A DNA stretch of 64,000 nucleotides from JACJVV01 sp964581515 (GCA_964581515.1 CAZOOV010000002.1:124001-188000), one strand, 5' to 3'. Positions 18,879 through 26,782 are shown, counted from the stretch's first letter. Translations and numbers: made by a program. Notes: a model not told the origin generated them from the sequence alone.

Positions 18879-19430
18879 TTAACATCCCTCTTTTATCTCT
18901 GATTCTAAATCTTCAGTTGATTTCAAACCTGATTTCAAAAGCCTTGTTGATTGATCTGCACATACCAATATCACAGGTGCGCTAGGTGCATTAACAACCT
19001 TGACTCCAAACTCATCCACAATCTCTTGTGTAAATTCCACAGGTGAGACTACATAAAAGCCTTCAAAACCATTCTCTTCAACATAACCTCTTACTTCTGC
19101 TTCATCTTCATTGGGATCAGTATCAAGACCAATAGATACAAAATCATCACCAAGCTTTTCATGCAGAGCCATTGTTTGCTGCTGCTGCTTTTTGCATGTA
19201 GGACACCAGATTGCAAAGCTTTCAATCAATACAGGTTTTCCTTTAAAATCTGAAACTTTGAATGTTTCATCTGTTGTTACATCTTTCAATTCTATGTCAA
19301 GCCAAGTATTTGATCCAACATCTAATGATTCTGATTCTGCAGAGTTCTGTGTTTCTGTTTGTGGTGTGCATCCTAACAAAAACAATAGTACAACTAAACT
19401 AATACCTATAATCATATTTCTTATTCTCAT
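18879..19430 (-). CDS. TlpA/ResA-like thioredoxin-fold lipoprotein
   Basis: 183 residues from ATG 19430; a GTG at 19448 would add six residues but the hydrophobic signal follows the ATG directly. The signal ends in a lipobox (LLFLLGC), so the protein is predicted to be lipid-anchored outside the membrane. The thioredoxin fold contains the active site WCPTCKKQ and a cis-proline region (NAPSAPVILV). TlpA-type proteins reduce or isomerise disulfides with electrons from CcdA, which is the next gene. The start lies 14 bases after the stop of the glutaredoxin gene. Confidence 0.9.
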   Translation of the reverse strand: MRIRNMIIGISLVVLLFLLGCTPQTETQNSAESESLDVGSNTWLDIELKDVTTDETFKVSDFKGKPVLIESFAIWCPTCKKQQQQTMALHEKLGDDFVSIGLDTDPNEDEAEVRGYVEENGFEGFYVVSPVEFTQEIVDEFGVKVVNAPSAPVILVCADQSTRLLKSGLKSTEDLESEIKEGC

Positions 19431-19444
19431 TTTCTTTACCTGCC

Positions 19445-19672
19445 TCACATCTTAATTGCTCTAGTCAATGCTTCTTCATTAAACCCAATAATGACAACTC
19501 CATTGAAATCAATCACTGGAACAGACATCTGGTTTGATTTCTCAATCATTTCCATAGCTGCGTCCTGATCTGCAGACACATCTACATTCTCAAATTCTAC
19601 CCTGTTCTCCTTTAAAAATTCTTTTACCCTCTGACACCAAGGACATGTTGGTGTAGAATATACTTTTATCAT
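19445..19672 (-). CDS. Glutaredoxin-like protein
   Basis: 75 residues, typical of NrdH/glutaredoxin-like small redox proteins. The active site is CPWC near residue 11, followed by the thioredoxin-fold features V-P-V-I-D near residue 52 and a C-terminal helix. The N-terminal MIKVYSTPTCPWC is classic. It is predicted to be cytoplasmic and to feed or draw electrons in the Grx-TlpA-CcdA cluster that it heads. A modest AAGAGGCG site precedes ATG 19672. Confidence 0.92.
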   Translation of the reverse strand: MIKVYSTPTCPWCQRVKEFLKENRVEFENVDVSADQDAAMEMIEKSNQMSVPVIDFNGVVIIGFNEEALTRAIKM

Positions 19673-19685
19673 CTATATTCGCCTC

Positions 19686-20153
19686 TTATACTTTTATTTT
19701 TGGTCCAAAGACATCAGAGATATCCAAGTTCTTACCAGGAGGACAAGTTACTCGTGTAAACATCCCTCTTTCATCTTCCAGCACCATGCACACATTGTTT
19801 TTCTTATGAATACCATAAGCATAACTTATCGCTTCACCTTTATCAGCGAAGATTCTTGATACTTCCTTATCATCAGATGAGACAACTGCCCATTTATGAT
19901 CTATAGGAATCACATGTTGATTCAGAACTTCAGGATGGCAGTCGAATTCCTTAAACTTTCCAGACTTATCATGGATTACAATACAAGCTTCATTTCTCTT
20001 TGCAGCAGCCTTTGCATAAATCATCGCTTCATGCCTGCTAGAGAACTTTCTTGTCCTATCTGCTGCTTCTCTTTTAACATGCCATCCGTCTTCTTTCTCT
20101 GACACATGTTGATTTCCTTTTAGATTTGTTTTTTGATTTGTTTTGGGTTTCAT
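19686..20153 (-). CDS. Tandem DUF2188-like protein
   Basis: 155 residues. ATG 20153 is chosen because GGAGGTG lies 6 bases upstream; an upstream in-frame start at 20174 lies before that site. The protein has two copies of a DUF2188-like unit: GWHVKREAADRTRKFSS...EAMIYAKAAAKRN...DKSGKFKEFD, and KWAVVSSDDKEVSRIFADKGEAISYAYGI...DERGMF. Family function is unknown; these small basic-acidic domains are often annotated as stress-related. It ends 14 bases before the glutaredoxin start, so it may be the first gene of the redox operon. Confidence 0.8.
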   Translation of the reverse strand: MKPKTNQKTNLKGNQHVSEKEDGWHVKREAADRTRKFSSRHEAMIYAKAAAKRNEACIVIHDKSGKFKEFDCHPEVLNQHVIPIDHKWAVVSSDDKEVSRIFADKGEAISYAYGIHKKNNVCMVLEDERGMFTRVTCPPGKNLDISDVFGPKIKV

Positions 20154-20319
20154 TTTATGCACCTCCATCATCAAAGTTCATTTCAGCATACAGAATAGCT
20201 AATATATTATAACTATCCTTCCTTTAATAATTAAACATCTTTTTTATTAATTAAAACATATTTTAATAATTAAAACGAGGTTTATTATACTTAGAACACT
20301 CTTGAGAGGAATAATAGGG

Positions 20320-20379
20320 GATTTAATGCAGATTGATATGATTTAATGTGGAGTGATATGATTTAATGATTTAATAATT
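20320..20379 (+). promoter_or_regulatory. Three tandem 20-base repeats before the CARF regulator
   Basis: GATTTAATG recurs at 20320, 20340 and 20360, exactly 20 bases apart. The first two units also share GA-x-TGATAT; the third is degenerate after GATTTAATG. Two-turn spacing puts all copies on one face of the helix, as for operators of dimeric regulators. They lie 30-90 bases before the start of a predicted DNA-binding protein, so autoregulation is a reasonable inference. The ribosome-binding site GAGGAGGT follows at about 20395. Confidence 0.6.
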
Positions 20380-20409
20380 TAATACAACCTGAATGAGGAG
20401 GTAGCCAAA

Positions 20410-21042
20410 ATGAAAAATATAATAATAGCCCCGGTCGGAGATTATATGGATGATCTCTATGTTGGAGTAAGAGAATTTCCAACATCAAAGGTAATTCTGA
20501 TAACTCCAAAAGGAAGATTAAAAGATGCACAAGAAGCAAAAGACAATCTTGAAAAATTCAAAATACCTACAGTGATTATGGAGATAAAAGGATTCATCTG
20601 GGAAGAAATATTCAAAGTAGTTTCAAAGATAAGGAAAGATGAAGTAGGAGATATTCTTATCAATGTCTCAACAGGTGACCGTGAAAGTCGATGTGCTGCA
20701 ACATCTGCTGCATTTGTAAACGGAATAAAAGGTTTTGCTGTAAAAGATAATGAGACAATGATGCTTCCAGTACTCAAGTTCTCATATTATTCTTTGTTGA
20801 CAGACAAAAAGATGAACATATTGAAAATCCTTTTTGAAAACAAAGATTGCTGTGCATCACTTGAAGAACTCAGCAAGAAAACAGAGATGTCACTCCCTTT
20901 ACTTTCATACCATATCAATGGTACTTTGAAATCAGAAGGACTCAAAAAAATGGATCTAGTAGTGACTGAGGAAATTAAAGGCAAGATAAAAGTAAATTTG
21001 AGTTTCCTTGGAAAAATGCTGATAAAAGGATATATACAATAA
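20410..21042 (+). CDS. CARF-domain/winged-helix transcriptional regulator (Csa3/HFX_2341-like)
   Basis: 210 residues. The N-terminal half starts MKNIIIAPVGDYMDDLYVG and contains ILINVSTGDRESRCAATSAA, a Rossmann-like nucleotide-sensing motif (N-x-S/T-G) of CARF domains. The C-terminal 80 residues form a winged helix (KKMNILKILFE...SLEELSKKTEMSLPLLSYHI). This is the domain order of Csa3-like and DUF6293 regulators, which sense cyclic oligonucleotides or other nucleotides. No CRISPR array or cas operon is in the window, so its target is unknown. A strong GAGGAGGT site and three tandem repeats precede it. Confidence 0.8.
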   Translation: MKNIIIAPVGDYMDDLYVGVREFPTSKVILITPKGRLKDAQEAKDNLEKFKIPTVIMEIKGFIWEEIFKVVSKIRKDEVGDILINVSTGDRESRCAATSAAFVNGIKGFAVKDNETMMLPVLKFSYYSLLTDKKMNILKILFENKDCCASLEELSKKTEMSLPLLSYHINGTLKSEGLKKMDLVVTEEIKGKIKVNLSFLGKMLIKGYIQ

Positions 21043-21118
21043 ATGCATCAAGTAACAAAAAGCGTAATAATCAAAAAAGAGAGTAAATTATTTATATCAA
21101 CATCATTAAGACCGTAAC

Positions 21119-21490
21119 ATGAAAACAAAAGCATGGGCAATAGCAACTATCCTTTTATGTACAATAGCTACATCGCTCGCTGCAGTCTTCAACAAAAAAG
21201 GAGCAATCAACTTTGAACTCACTATCAAAGGGACAATTCTTAATGGATACTTAATCTTAGGACTTTCTCTCCTTGCAGTAGGTATGCTCTTACTTATGAT
21301 ATCACTCAAAGGAGGAGATGTCACAGTCATATACCCTATAATCTCAACATCATATATATGGGTAACAATCATGTCATATTTTATTTTCAAAGAAGCAATA
21401 AATCATTTTAAAATATTAGGAATTGCATCTATAATTGGAGGAGTTGTAATTATAAATGTCAGTAATGCAACAGGAGGCAAATCCAAATGA
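21119..21490 (+). CDS. DMT/SMR-family half-transporter, subunit 1
   Basis: 123 residues, four membrane helices, matching the small multidrug resistance/EamA half-unit size. Typical features are AAVFNKKGA in helix 1, KGGDVTVIYPIISTSYIWV in helix 3 and GIASIIGGVVIINVS in helix 4. A TATA-like TTATTTATATC lies about 25 bases before the ATG, so the message is probably leaderless. It overlaps the next, paralogous gene by four bases (ATGA), which points to a heterodimeric transporter. Substrate unknown. Confidence 0.85.
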   Translation: MKTKAWAIATILLCTIATSLAAVFNKKGAINFELTIKGTILNGYLILGLSLLAVGMLLLMISLKGGDVTVIYPIISTSYIWVTIMSYFIFKEAINHFKILGIASIIGGVVIINVSNATGGKSK

Positions 21491-21840
21491 CAACTCAGTT
21501 ATGGGAAATTGGACTTGTTGCATTCTCAACAATATTTAGTGGTGCTGGACCAATACTAATCAAAAAAGGACTCAATCTTGTAAATAAGATAGACTTAAAG
21601 AAAATCATTTTTAATTGGCGGCTTATCGCAGGAATTGCATTTTATGGTTTTTCATTTATAATAACCATACCTGCATTGAAACGTGGTGATCTCTCAATCT
21701 TATACCCATTAGTATCATTATCATACATTTGGGTTTGTCTTTTCAGTACTAAATTCTTAGGAGAACATATGAACATGAAAAAATGGGCAGGAATTTTCTT
21801 GATAATACTGGGCGTAACATTCATAGGAATGGGCATATGA
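21487..21840 (+). CDS. DMT/SMR-family half-transporter, subunit 2
   Basis: 117 residues, four membrane helices, paralogous to the gene before it: it shares PILIKKG, LKRGDLSILYPLVSLSYIWV and a final glycine-rich helix (AGIFLIILGVTFIGMG). Its ATG overlaps the upstream stop (ATGA), implying coupled translation and a two-subunit pump like EbrAB-type pairs. Membrane location is clear; the transported compound cannot be read from sequence. Confidence 0.85.
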   Translation: MTTQLWEIGLVAFSTIFSGAGPILIKKGLNLVNKIDLKKIIFNWRLIAGIAFYGFSFIITIPALKRGDLSILYPLVSLSYIWVCLFSTKFLGEHMNMKKWAGIFLIILGVTFIGMGI

Positions 21841-21939
21841 TGGATTGAAAGATAAGAAAATAAGAAATAAGATTAAAAATAAGATTAAAGATAATAAAAA
21901 ATAAAATAAAAAAAAGATAGAATAAAGAAAAGATAATTT

Positions 21940-22506
21940 CTATAGAGCAATATTAAACAATGGAAGAAGCTTATGTATGAAAAATAACATCCATACAAGA
22001 TAAGTTATTGTCCATGTTATATCAAAGACTTCTGGATCAGTATAATAACAATAGACAAAATGAAATATTGCAAATAAAATAGCTACAGTTGTCATTGTCG
22101 GAAGGAATAATGCAATAGAGATAAATGATGTTATGAATGCAACCAAATATGAAACAAAAACATCATATATTAAAGTTTCATCTATATCACCCATGAGAGC
22201 CCTGCTTACTAAACATGCGGTAGCTATAAAAAAACCTGCAAAAAGCCCATACTGCATCGATGCATAAACAGTCAATATAAGATTCATATCAAAAAAACCT
22301 GACCACGACATAAATTTCATAGGAAGTCTTGATATTATGCACAAGACAAACATGGAAAATAGTATAAAAATCTCAAATCTCACTATCATGATTAATGCTA
22401 AAATCAATATCAGAGCAAATAACAAAATAAAGAAGTTCATATGATGCTTATAATCAATTAAGAATTTAATTACTGCCCTAATGTTCTTTTTGGTTTTCTT
22501 TTTCAT
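21940..22506 (-). CDS. Hypothetical multi-pass membrane protein
   Basis: 188 residues with a basic N-terminus (MKKKTKKNIR) and five or six membrane segments. The stretch QYGLFAGFFIATACLVSR resembles small integral proteins such as substrate-binding S components or MreD-like proteins, but I cannot assign a family. The aspartate-containing loop GDIDETLIYD is the only obvious polar feature. It is convergent with the DMT transporter pair, 100 bases apart across an A-rich spacer. Confidence 0.7.
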   Translation of the reverse strand: MKKKTKKNIRAVIKFLIDYKHHMNFFILLFALILILALIMIVRFEIFILFSMFVLCIISRLPMKFMSWSGFFDMNLILTVYASMQYGLFAGFFIATACLVSRALMGDIDETLIYDVFVSYLVAFITSFISIALFLPTMTTVAILFAIFHFVYCYYTDPEVFDITWTITYLVWMLFFIHKLLPLFNIAL

Positions 22507-22588
22507 TCTTATCCTAGTAAGATTATAAAAAATATGATAAAATGATAATAAAGTAAAAATATAAAAATAAAAAATGTGGATGACGAGG

Positions 22589-22634
22589 CTTTCAGAAAAA
22601 CTATATTTTTCTAAGCGTAAAACACAGTTTTACA
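22589..22634 (-). other. Noncanonical tRNA intron in the T loop at 59/60 (46 nt)
   Basis: The T stem is split by 46 extra bases. The T stem GCGAG/CTCGT abuts a 4-bp helix TTCA/TGAA with 3-base bulges AAT and AGC, as in a bulge-helix-bulge, though the outer intron helix is weaker (a G-C pair, then a T-T mismatch). Removal yields TTCAAAC. Inside are a perfect GTAAAAC/GTTTTAC hairpin with loop TGT and an AGAAAAA/TTTTTCT hairpin. Splice sites are predicted, not shown. Confidence 0.75.
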
Positions 22635-22666
22635 TTTGAACTCGCGCAAGCACTAAGCTACACGGC

Positions 22667-22711
22667 GTTTGAAGCGATAGCTTCAAGCCTCAAAAGCTTT
22701 GCTTTTCGCCA
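22667..22711 (-). other. Canonical tRNA intron at position 37/38 (45 nt)
   Basis: A textbook bulge-helix-bulge is present. The anticodon stem CACGG/CCGTG is followed by a central 4-bp helix TTGA/TCAA. A 3-base bulge GGT lies on the 5' side, and ACG on the 3' side. The next helix is GGCG/CGCT. Cutting after the second bulge base on each side removes 45 bases and leaves the seven-base loop TTGAGGG. Inside the intron are hairpins AAAAGC/GCTTTT and TTGAAGC/GCTTCAA. Confidence 0.88.
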
Positions 22712-22802
22712 CCTCAACCGTGCCCGTTTGACCACTCCGGCACACCCACATAAGTCAGAATAGCAAAAATGCTTATCATTAAAAAAGGTTTTGCCATAGG
22801 GA

Positions 22803-22810
22803 TTTATAAA
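22803..22810 (+). promoter_or_regulatory. TATA box of the nucleotidyltransferase gene
   Basis: TTTATAAA ends 23 bases before ATG 22834, the usual archaeal box-A distance to the transcription start, so the message should be leaderless. The box is palindromic but lies too far (about 55 bases) from the tRNA on the other strand to serve it clearly. Confidence 0.6.
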
Positions 22811-22833
22811 CCACAAATGATTCTTCTCATTTA

Positions 22834-23799
22834 ATGGTTAGCGTTGTAGTAATGGCAGGATATAGAAAAGAAGAAGTAGAAGATTATAAACATCAATTAG
22901 AACTTGGCTACAAAGAAGAAGAATTTATTGAAGGATATAAACCGTTAAAATTACTTCTTGGAAAACCTCTCATAAGATACACACTTGAAAAACTGGAAAA
23001 TATTGATTCTGTCGATGATATTGTCATAGTAGGTGAAAAAGATCTGCTTGAGAAAAGAATAGGTGGATGGCTAGAGAGACATCCAAAACCATTCAAGATA
23101 GTAGATCAGAATGATGAAATCAGTGATGAACTAGTAGATGCATTAAATATTGATATAGATAATATGCCTTACAATTCTTTTTGTGGAAATGGACTGAAAG
23201 CGTACGCAGCTACAGAAGCATATGAAAGAAGAGAACCTGTTTTGTTCATGGTAAGTGATTCTCCTATGACAAAAAAAGAAGGAATCGCTTATTTTATAGA
23301 GAATGCACAAAAACATATGCCAGAATCATCTTTAGTCTATCCAATTGCAAGCATGAGAGAACTTCCTGCATGGAGAAAAACATTTCATAGAAAATATTGC
23401 TTCTTGATAAACGATACAGAGTACAAATACAGAGGAAGCTTTAAGACATGGCTTACAAGAAGAGAAGGATTTCGAATATCAGCAATGAGTTATGCAGATC
23501 CATTCAATCTTGATGTTAACATGATAAATGATATGTATAGCATGAGAAAAGCACTCTCAAAAGAAGTAAGAGAAAGGATGAGTGATTTCTTAAATGGATT
23601 TAATATAGGATTTCTACTAGAAAGATACTTTGTAGCAAAAGACCTTAGAATAAGTGATATTGAAAAGGCAGTAAGTGATAATTTATGTACAAATGATACA
23701 AGATGCACAATCATGCCTATAACTGATGTAGGTTCATCATATGATTATGACGGTACAAAAAATGAATTGAAGGCTCTTCGAAAGATGATGCATAATTAA
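22834..23799 (+). CDS. Nucleotidyltransferase-fold protein
   Basis: 321 residues. The N-terminus VVVMAGYRKEE replaces the usual L-A-G-G-x-S-x-R nucleotide loop. It is followed by YKPLKLLLGKPLIRYTLEKLENI and DDIVIVGEKDLL, the order seen in NTP_transf_3/GlmU-type sugar-phosphate nucleotidyltransferases. MVSDSPMTKKEG fits the metal-binding D-x-P region. The C-terminal 120 residues are alpha-helical and unassigned. Such proteins often make nucleotide-activated sugars or polyols, which would fit the rich surface of this organism, but the substrate is not readable. Confidence 0.75.
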   Translation: MVSVVVMAGYRKEEVEDYKHQLELGYKEEEFIEGYKPLKLLLGKPLIRYTLEKLENIDSVDDIVIVGEKDLLEKRIGGWLERHPKPFKIVDQNDEISDELVDALNIDIDNMPYNSFCGNGLKAYAATEAYERREPVLFMVSDSPMTKKEGIAYFIENAQKHMPESSLVYPIASMRELPAWRKTFHRKYCFLINDTEYKYRGSFKTWLTRREGFRISAMSYADPFNLDVNMINDMYSMRKALSKEVRERMSDFLNGFNIGFLLERYFVAKDLRISDIEKAVSDNLCTNDTRCTIMPITDVGSSYDYDGTKNELKALRKMMHN

Positions 23800-23830
23800 A
23801 TTATTATTATTATTATCATTAACGATTGTT

Positions 23831-24466
23831 TTATCCGAGCTCTTTGCTTTCTCCTTCACCAACTTCATCAACAAAAATCATCTCATCTAGCCAATTCTCC
23901 CTAATCTTACCATTCTCTAAATTCTGATAAGGCATATAATTGTGATGCACCCTTGTCAATTTGTTCAATGAGACAGTAGTTATCTCCTTAATGCAATCCT
24001 CTCCTAATTTTCCATGTAAGAAAGGGACAATCTTACCATTGAATTCTTCTACAAGATGATCATCATCTTTAGCATCGACTATCATGACAAGTGCCAGGCG
24101 TCCATCTTTTTCACCAAGATATGCAAGGCTGATATACTTACAATTGAACATCCTCCATTTACCGTCACTATCCATAATATCAAGATATTCTTTTCTCGTA
24201 ATACCTATCTTGAACTTGATTATAAAAAGTTTTTTTGCTCCGAAGATATCAAGCCCAAACTCACCCTTATCAATAGAAGTATAATATCTAAGAAGCTTAT
24301 TCTCTTCAAGATTCTTTCTTTTTCTATTGACAGTCATAACTGGGATCTTAGTCCTTTTTGAGATCTGGTTATCAGAGGCTCTTGGATTTCTTATCAGTTC
24401 TCTAATGATTTTTCTTTCTGCATCATCGAGATGCATTTTTCCGTTTTTTTCGCGTATTTTTACCAT
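23831..24466 (-). CDS. Lrp/AsnC-type winged-helix regulator
   Basis: 211 residues. Residues about 12-65 form the AsnC-type helix-turn-helix (LDDAERKIIRELIRNPRASD, then NQISKRTKIPVMTVNRKRKN). The C-terminal 140 residues resemble a divergent effector domain with alternating strands (KLFIIKFKIG, RLALVMIVDA) but are longer than the usual RAM domain. It is divergent from the unknown gene at 24554. A perfect TGTTATA-tt-TATAACA palindrome sits 15 bases before its start, suggesting it represses itself and perhaps the neighbour. Confidence 0.8.
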   Translation of the reverse strand: MVKIREKNGKMHLDDAERKIIRELIRNPRASDNQISKRTKIPVMTVNRKRKNLEENKLLRYYTSIDKGEFGLDIFGAKKLFIIKFKIGITRKEYLDIMDSDGKWRMFNCKYISLAYLGEKDGRLALVMIVDAKDDDHLVEEFNGKIVPFLHGKLGEDCIKEITTVSLNKLTRVHHNYMPYQNLENGKIRENWLDEMIFVDEVGEGESKELG

Positions 24467-24480
24467 TTTTTATCACTTGA

Positions 24481-24496
24481 TGTTATATTTATAACA
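24481..24496. promoter_or_regulatory. Palindromic operator candidate TGTTATA-tt-TATAACA
   Basis: Perfect 7-base inverted arms with a 2-base spacer, overlapping the TATA-like core of the regulator's promoter in the 87-base divergent region between an Lrp-type gene and an unknown gene. Lrp-family dimers bind sites of this size. The TATA-like AATATATAAATG at about 24511 and TTATTATATAAG at 24533 could serve the plus-strand gene. Confidence 0.55.
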
Positions 24497-24553
24497 TAAA
24501 AGTAGCAATAAATATATAAATGTTGTTATGATTTATTATATAAGAGTATACAC

Positions 24554-25408
24554 ATGCGTATACTGAAGGCGGTAGGCATGAGTGATGCGTTAGAGCAAGT
24601 AACTTTAGAAACATTGGAGAATTATGATACACAGAGTGGTATCGAAGAGTTCTTGGATTCTGAACATGTTGATCCTGATGTTGGACAAACAAAAAAATTC
24701 TTAGGAGATTATTGGGACTTATTCATGAAAGAATATGACATAACAAATGTTGTGACACATTGTTTCGAAGCAATACGACCTGACCTCCATAAAAAACTAG
24801 ACCAAAGAGATACTGCAACAAATTATTATCCAGACACTTTCTTCATGACACTTATTGACCAAAAAGGAAATTCAATAAACTTCCAAAGATATAATGGACA
24901 CATGATTGTCATGCGTGAGATAGGAAAGATAAGACACAAAGATGGAGAATTTGGAGGGAAGTTTGAAGTCATAGTATATGAAAAACAAAGAGATGAAAAT
25001 GGTAGCCCATACTTAACAGTCACGGCAGAACCAGCATATTTCACTAGAGAACAAGATCTCATGAGGGCAAGAGGAGACGCTATAAAATACATGAAAGAGG
25101 TCGTAAGATATCATGATCTTGAAGAAGGAAAATGTCAAGATGATTGTGTTGATGTCGATTGTGCAACTAATCATTTCATGATAAAAGCTGATCCTGAACA
25201 TATACCAATCCCTTTCGGATATCATGGAAGACAAGAACACTTTGCTGATTATGATAATACAATACATAAAGAAGAAGAAAGGATTGAGAGAATGGAATCA
25301 GATGGACAAATACCACATAACCAAGGACAACATTTACTTAATCTATTATTGATAAGCCATAGTTATCTTGCTGCTGCTAAACATCCACATGCAATAAGAC
25401 ATGCTTAA
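24554..25408 (+). CDS. Hypothetical protein
   Basis: 284 residues, soluble, acidic and histidine-rich; I recognise no family. Visible features are a central strand-rich part (DTFFMTLIDQKGNSINFQRY, GGKFEVIVYEKQRDENG) and a cysteine/aspartate cluster (GKCQDDCVDVDCATNH) that could bind metal. A histidine-rich C-terminal part (PFGYHGRQEHF, HNQGQHLLNLL) follows. ATG 24578 (MSDALEQV) is an alternative start, because TTATTATATAAG lies only 10-20 bases before the first ATG. The divergent Lrp-type regulator may control it. Confidence 0.7.
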   Translation: MRILKAVGMSDALEQVTLETLENYDTQSGIEEFLDSEHVDPDVGQTKKFLGDYWDLFMKEYDITNVVTHCFEAIRPDLHKKLDQRDTATNYYPDTFFMTLIDQKGNSINFQRYNGHMIVMREIGKIRHKDGEFGGKFEVIVYEKQRDENGSPYLTVTAEPAYFTREQDLMRARGDAIKYMKEVVRYHDLEEGKCQDDCVDVDCATNHFMIKADPEHIPIPFGYHGRQEHFADYDNTIHKEEERIERMESDGQIPHNQGQHLLNLLLISHSYLAAAKHPHAIRHA

Positions 25409-25569
25409 GATTAAATAACGTGATTAAGATGTCATAAAATACATCAAGAATACAATCTGTTTCTCGTGATTCTTACGAATCTTTACCATGAATCTTGTGA
25501 CTTTGGTATATATGTATCAAAGCAGACTAGATAACTATATAAAAACAACCATATGATTATTATTTAGCA

Positions 25570-26649
25570 ATGTATAGATTTCAATCAATCATAGAAACAC
25601 CAGTAAAATCAAACGGGCATTGGTACACAATAATGACAGGGATTTTTCCACCTGACGATGAAGTGGATCTTGCATGTATCGAACCAGAAAAATGCAAATT
25701 TAATTTCTTTATAATGAATAGGAATCCAAGATATGGTTCCTATATTGAAGGAGCATCACTTGATAATGTTAAAGGATTTCTACATCACGCAAAACATAAT
25801 CCAGACACAATAGCAAAAATCTATGATAAACATAAAGAGAGCTTTCCAGAAAGAGCAGTCATGAGCCTTGATGAAGTTGTCGATGAGGAAGGAATAGATA
25901 TAAATGATACAGTTGTCGATTTTAGAGTACTACCTTCTTTTGAAGTTTTCATAGCCCCAAGATTTGTAACATCCCCTATGGAATATTCATTAAAGCAAAC
26001 AGGAGGAAGACTTGAACCTTTCTTCAGACTACGTTCAGCACTCAAACTAAATGGTCTTGATGAATCTGAGATCAATAAAGCATGGACTGACAGGAATGGA
26101 GCATTGAACAGGCTTGCACATCCGATGAAAGGAGAAGATGATCCGTCTTATTTCTCACCAATACATTATTGCCCCGAAGGAAAACATTATTGGGAATGGT
26201 TTAGGATTGGAAAAGACAAAACATTGAAAGTATTTGTAAGACATGCATATCTTGTCAATGATGATCCAGGAAACTACAGATCAATCCCACAAAAGACAGG
26301 ACCTGATGAATATAAAAATATCCCACAACTATCATGTCCACATCATTTCCCCAACCAGGAAGAAGAGAGTGGTAATTATGTCACAAGAACAATCCCAGTG
26401 AGTAACAGATGGGGAATACACGCAAGACCCAGCGCAGAGATTGCGCTCTTTGCAAATAGATATGATGGTGATGTAGCCATTGAATCTGAAAACTTCAGGG
26501 CAGATGCAAGAAGCATAATGGATAATATGCAACTTTATGCATTGAAAGGATCTACATTGAAAGTGACAATGGAAAAAGTACCAAGCAAAGAGATGTTTGA
26601 AGAAGTCTTCAAAGGAATCTATCATGCTGCAAATAATGAACTTCATTGA
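25570..26649 (+). CDS. Protein with C-terminal HPr (PTS phosphocarrier) domain
   Basis: 359 residues. Residues about 270-355 are an HPr-like domain: WGIHARPSAEIALFA holds the phosphorylatable histidine (His284), and ARSIMDNMQLYALKG holds a serine (Ser315) exactly 31 residues later, the same distance as His15-Ser46 of bacterial HPr. The first 265 residues match no family I know; they contain FFIMNRNPRYGSYIEGA, a Cys-Pro-rich stretch (LSCPHHFPN) and many aromatic residues. No enzyme I, EII or HPr kinase is in the window. ACTATATAAAA lies about 30 bases before the ATG, so the leader is very short. Confidence 0.8.
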   Translation: MYRFQSIIETPVKSNGHWYTIMTGIFPPDDEVDLACIEPEKCKFNFFIMNRNPRYGSYIEGASLDNVKGFLHHAKHNPDTIAKIYDKHKESFPERAVMSLDEVVDEEGIDINDTVVDFRVLPSFEVFIAPRFVTSPMEYSLKQTGGRLEPFFRLRSALKLNGLDESEINKAWTDRNGALNRLAHPMKGEDDPSYFSPIHYCPEGKHYWEWFRIGKDKTLKVFVRHAYLVNDDPGNYRSIPQKTGPDEYKNIPQLSCPHHFPNQEEESGNYVTRTIPVSNRWGIHARPSAEIALFANRYDGDVAIESENFRADARSIMDNMQLYALKGSTLKVTMEKVPSKEMFEEVFKGIYHAANNELH

Positions 26650-26782
26650 TTTATTGAGCGTTAAATTATCTTGCTAATTTTAGTTACTTTAAAGTAGTTA
26701 TCCGCGTAATATTTATAAAGGGAGAATCAACTTGTTCTAATTAGATTATATTGAAAATCAGCAAATATATGGTGATATTTTA

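Larger units (their letters stand above)
22575..22749 (-). tRNA. tRNA-Leu(GAG) with two predicted introns
   Basis: The 175-base gene folds to an 84-base class II tRNA-Leu after removal of 45 and 46 bases. The acceptor GTGGGTG pairs with CATCCAC plus discriminator A. The D arm CCGGAGTGGTCAAACGG is identical to the other tRNA-Leu of this window. The anticodon stem is CACGG/CCGTG with loop TTGAGGG and anticodon GAG. The T stem is GCGAG/CTCGT with loop TTCAAAC, a perfect match to the T-loop consensus only after the second intron is removed. A long variable arm (TAGC...GCT) supports leucine. T-rich sequence follows the 3' end. Confidence 0.88.
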
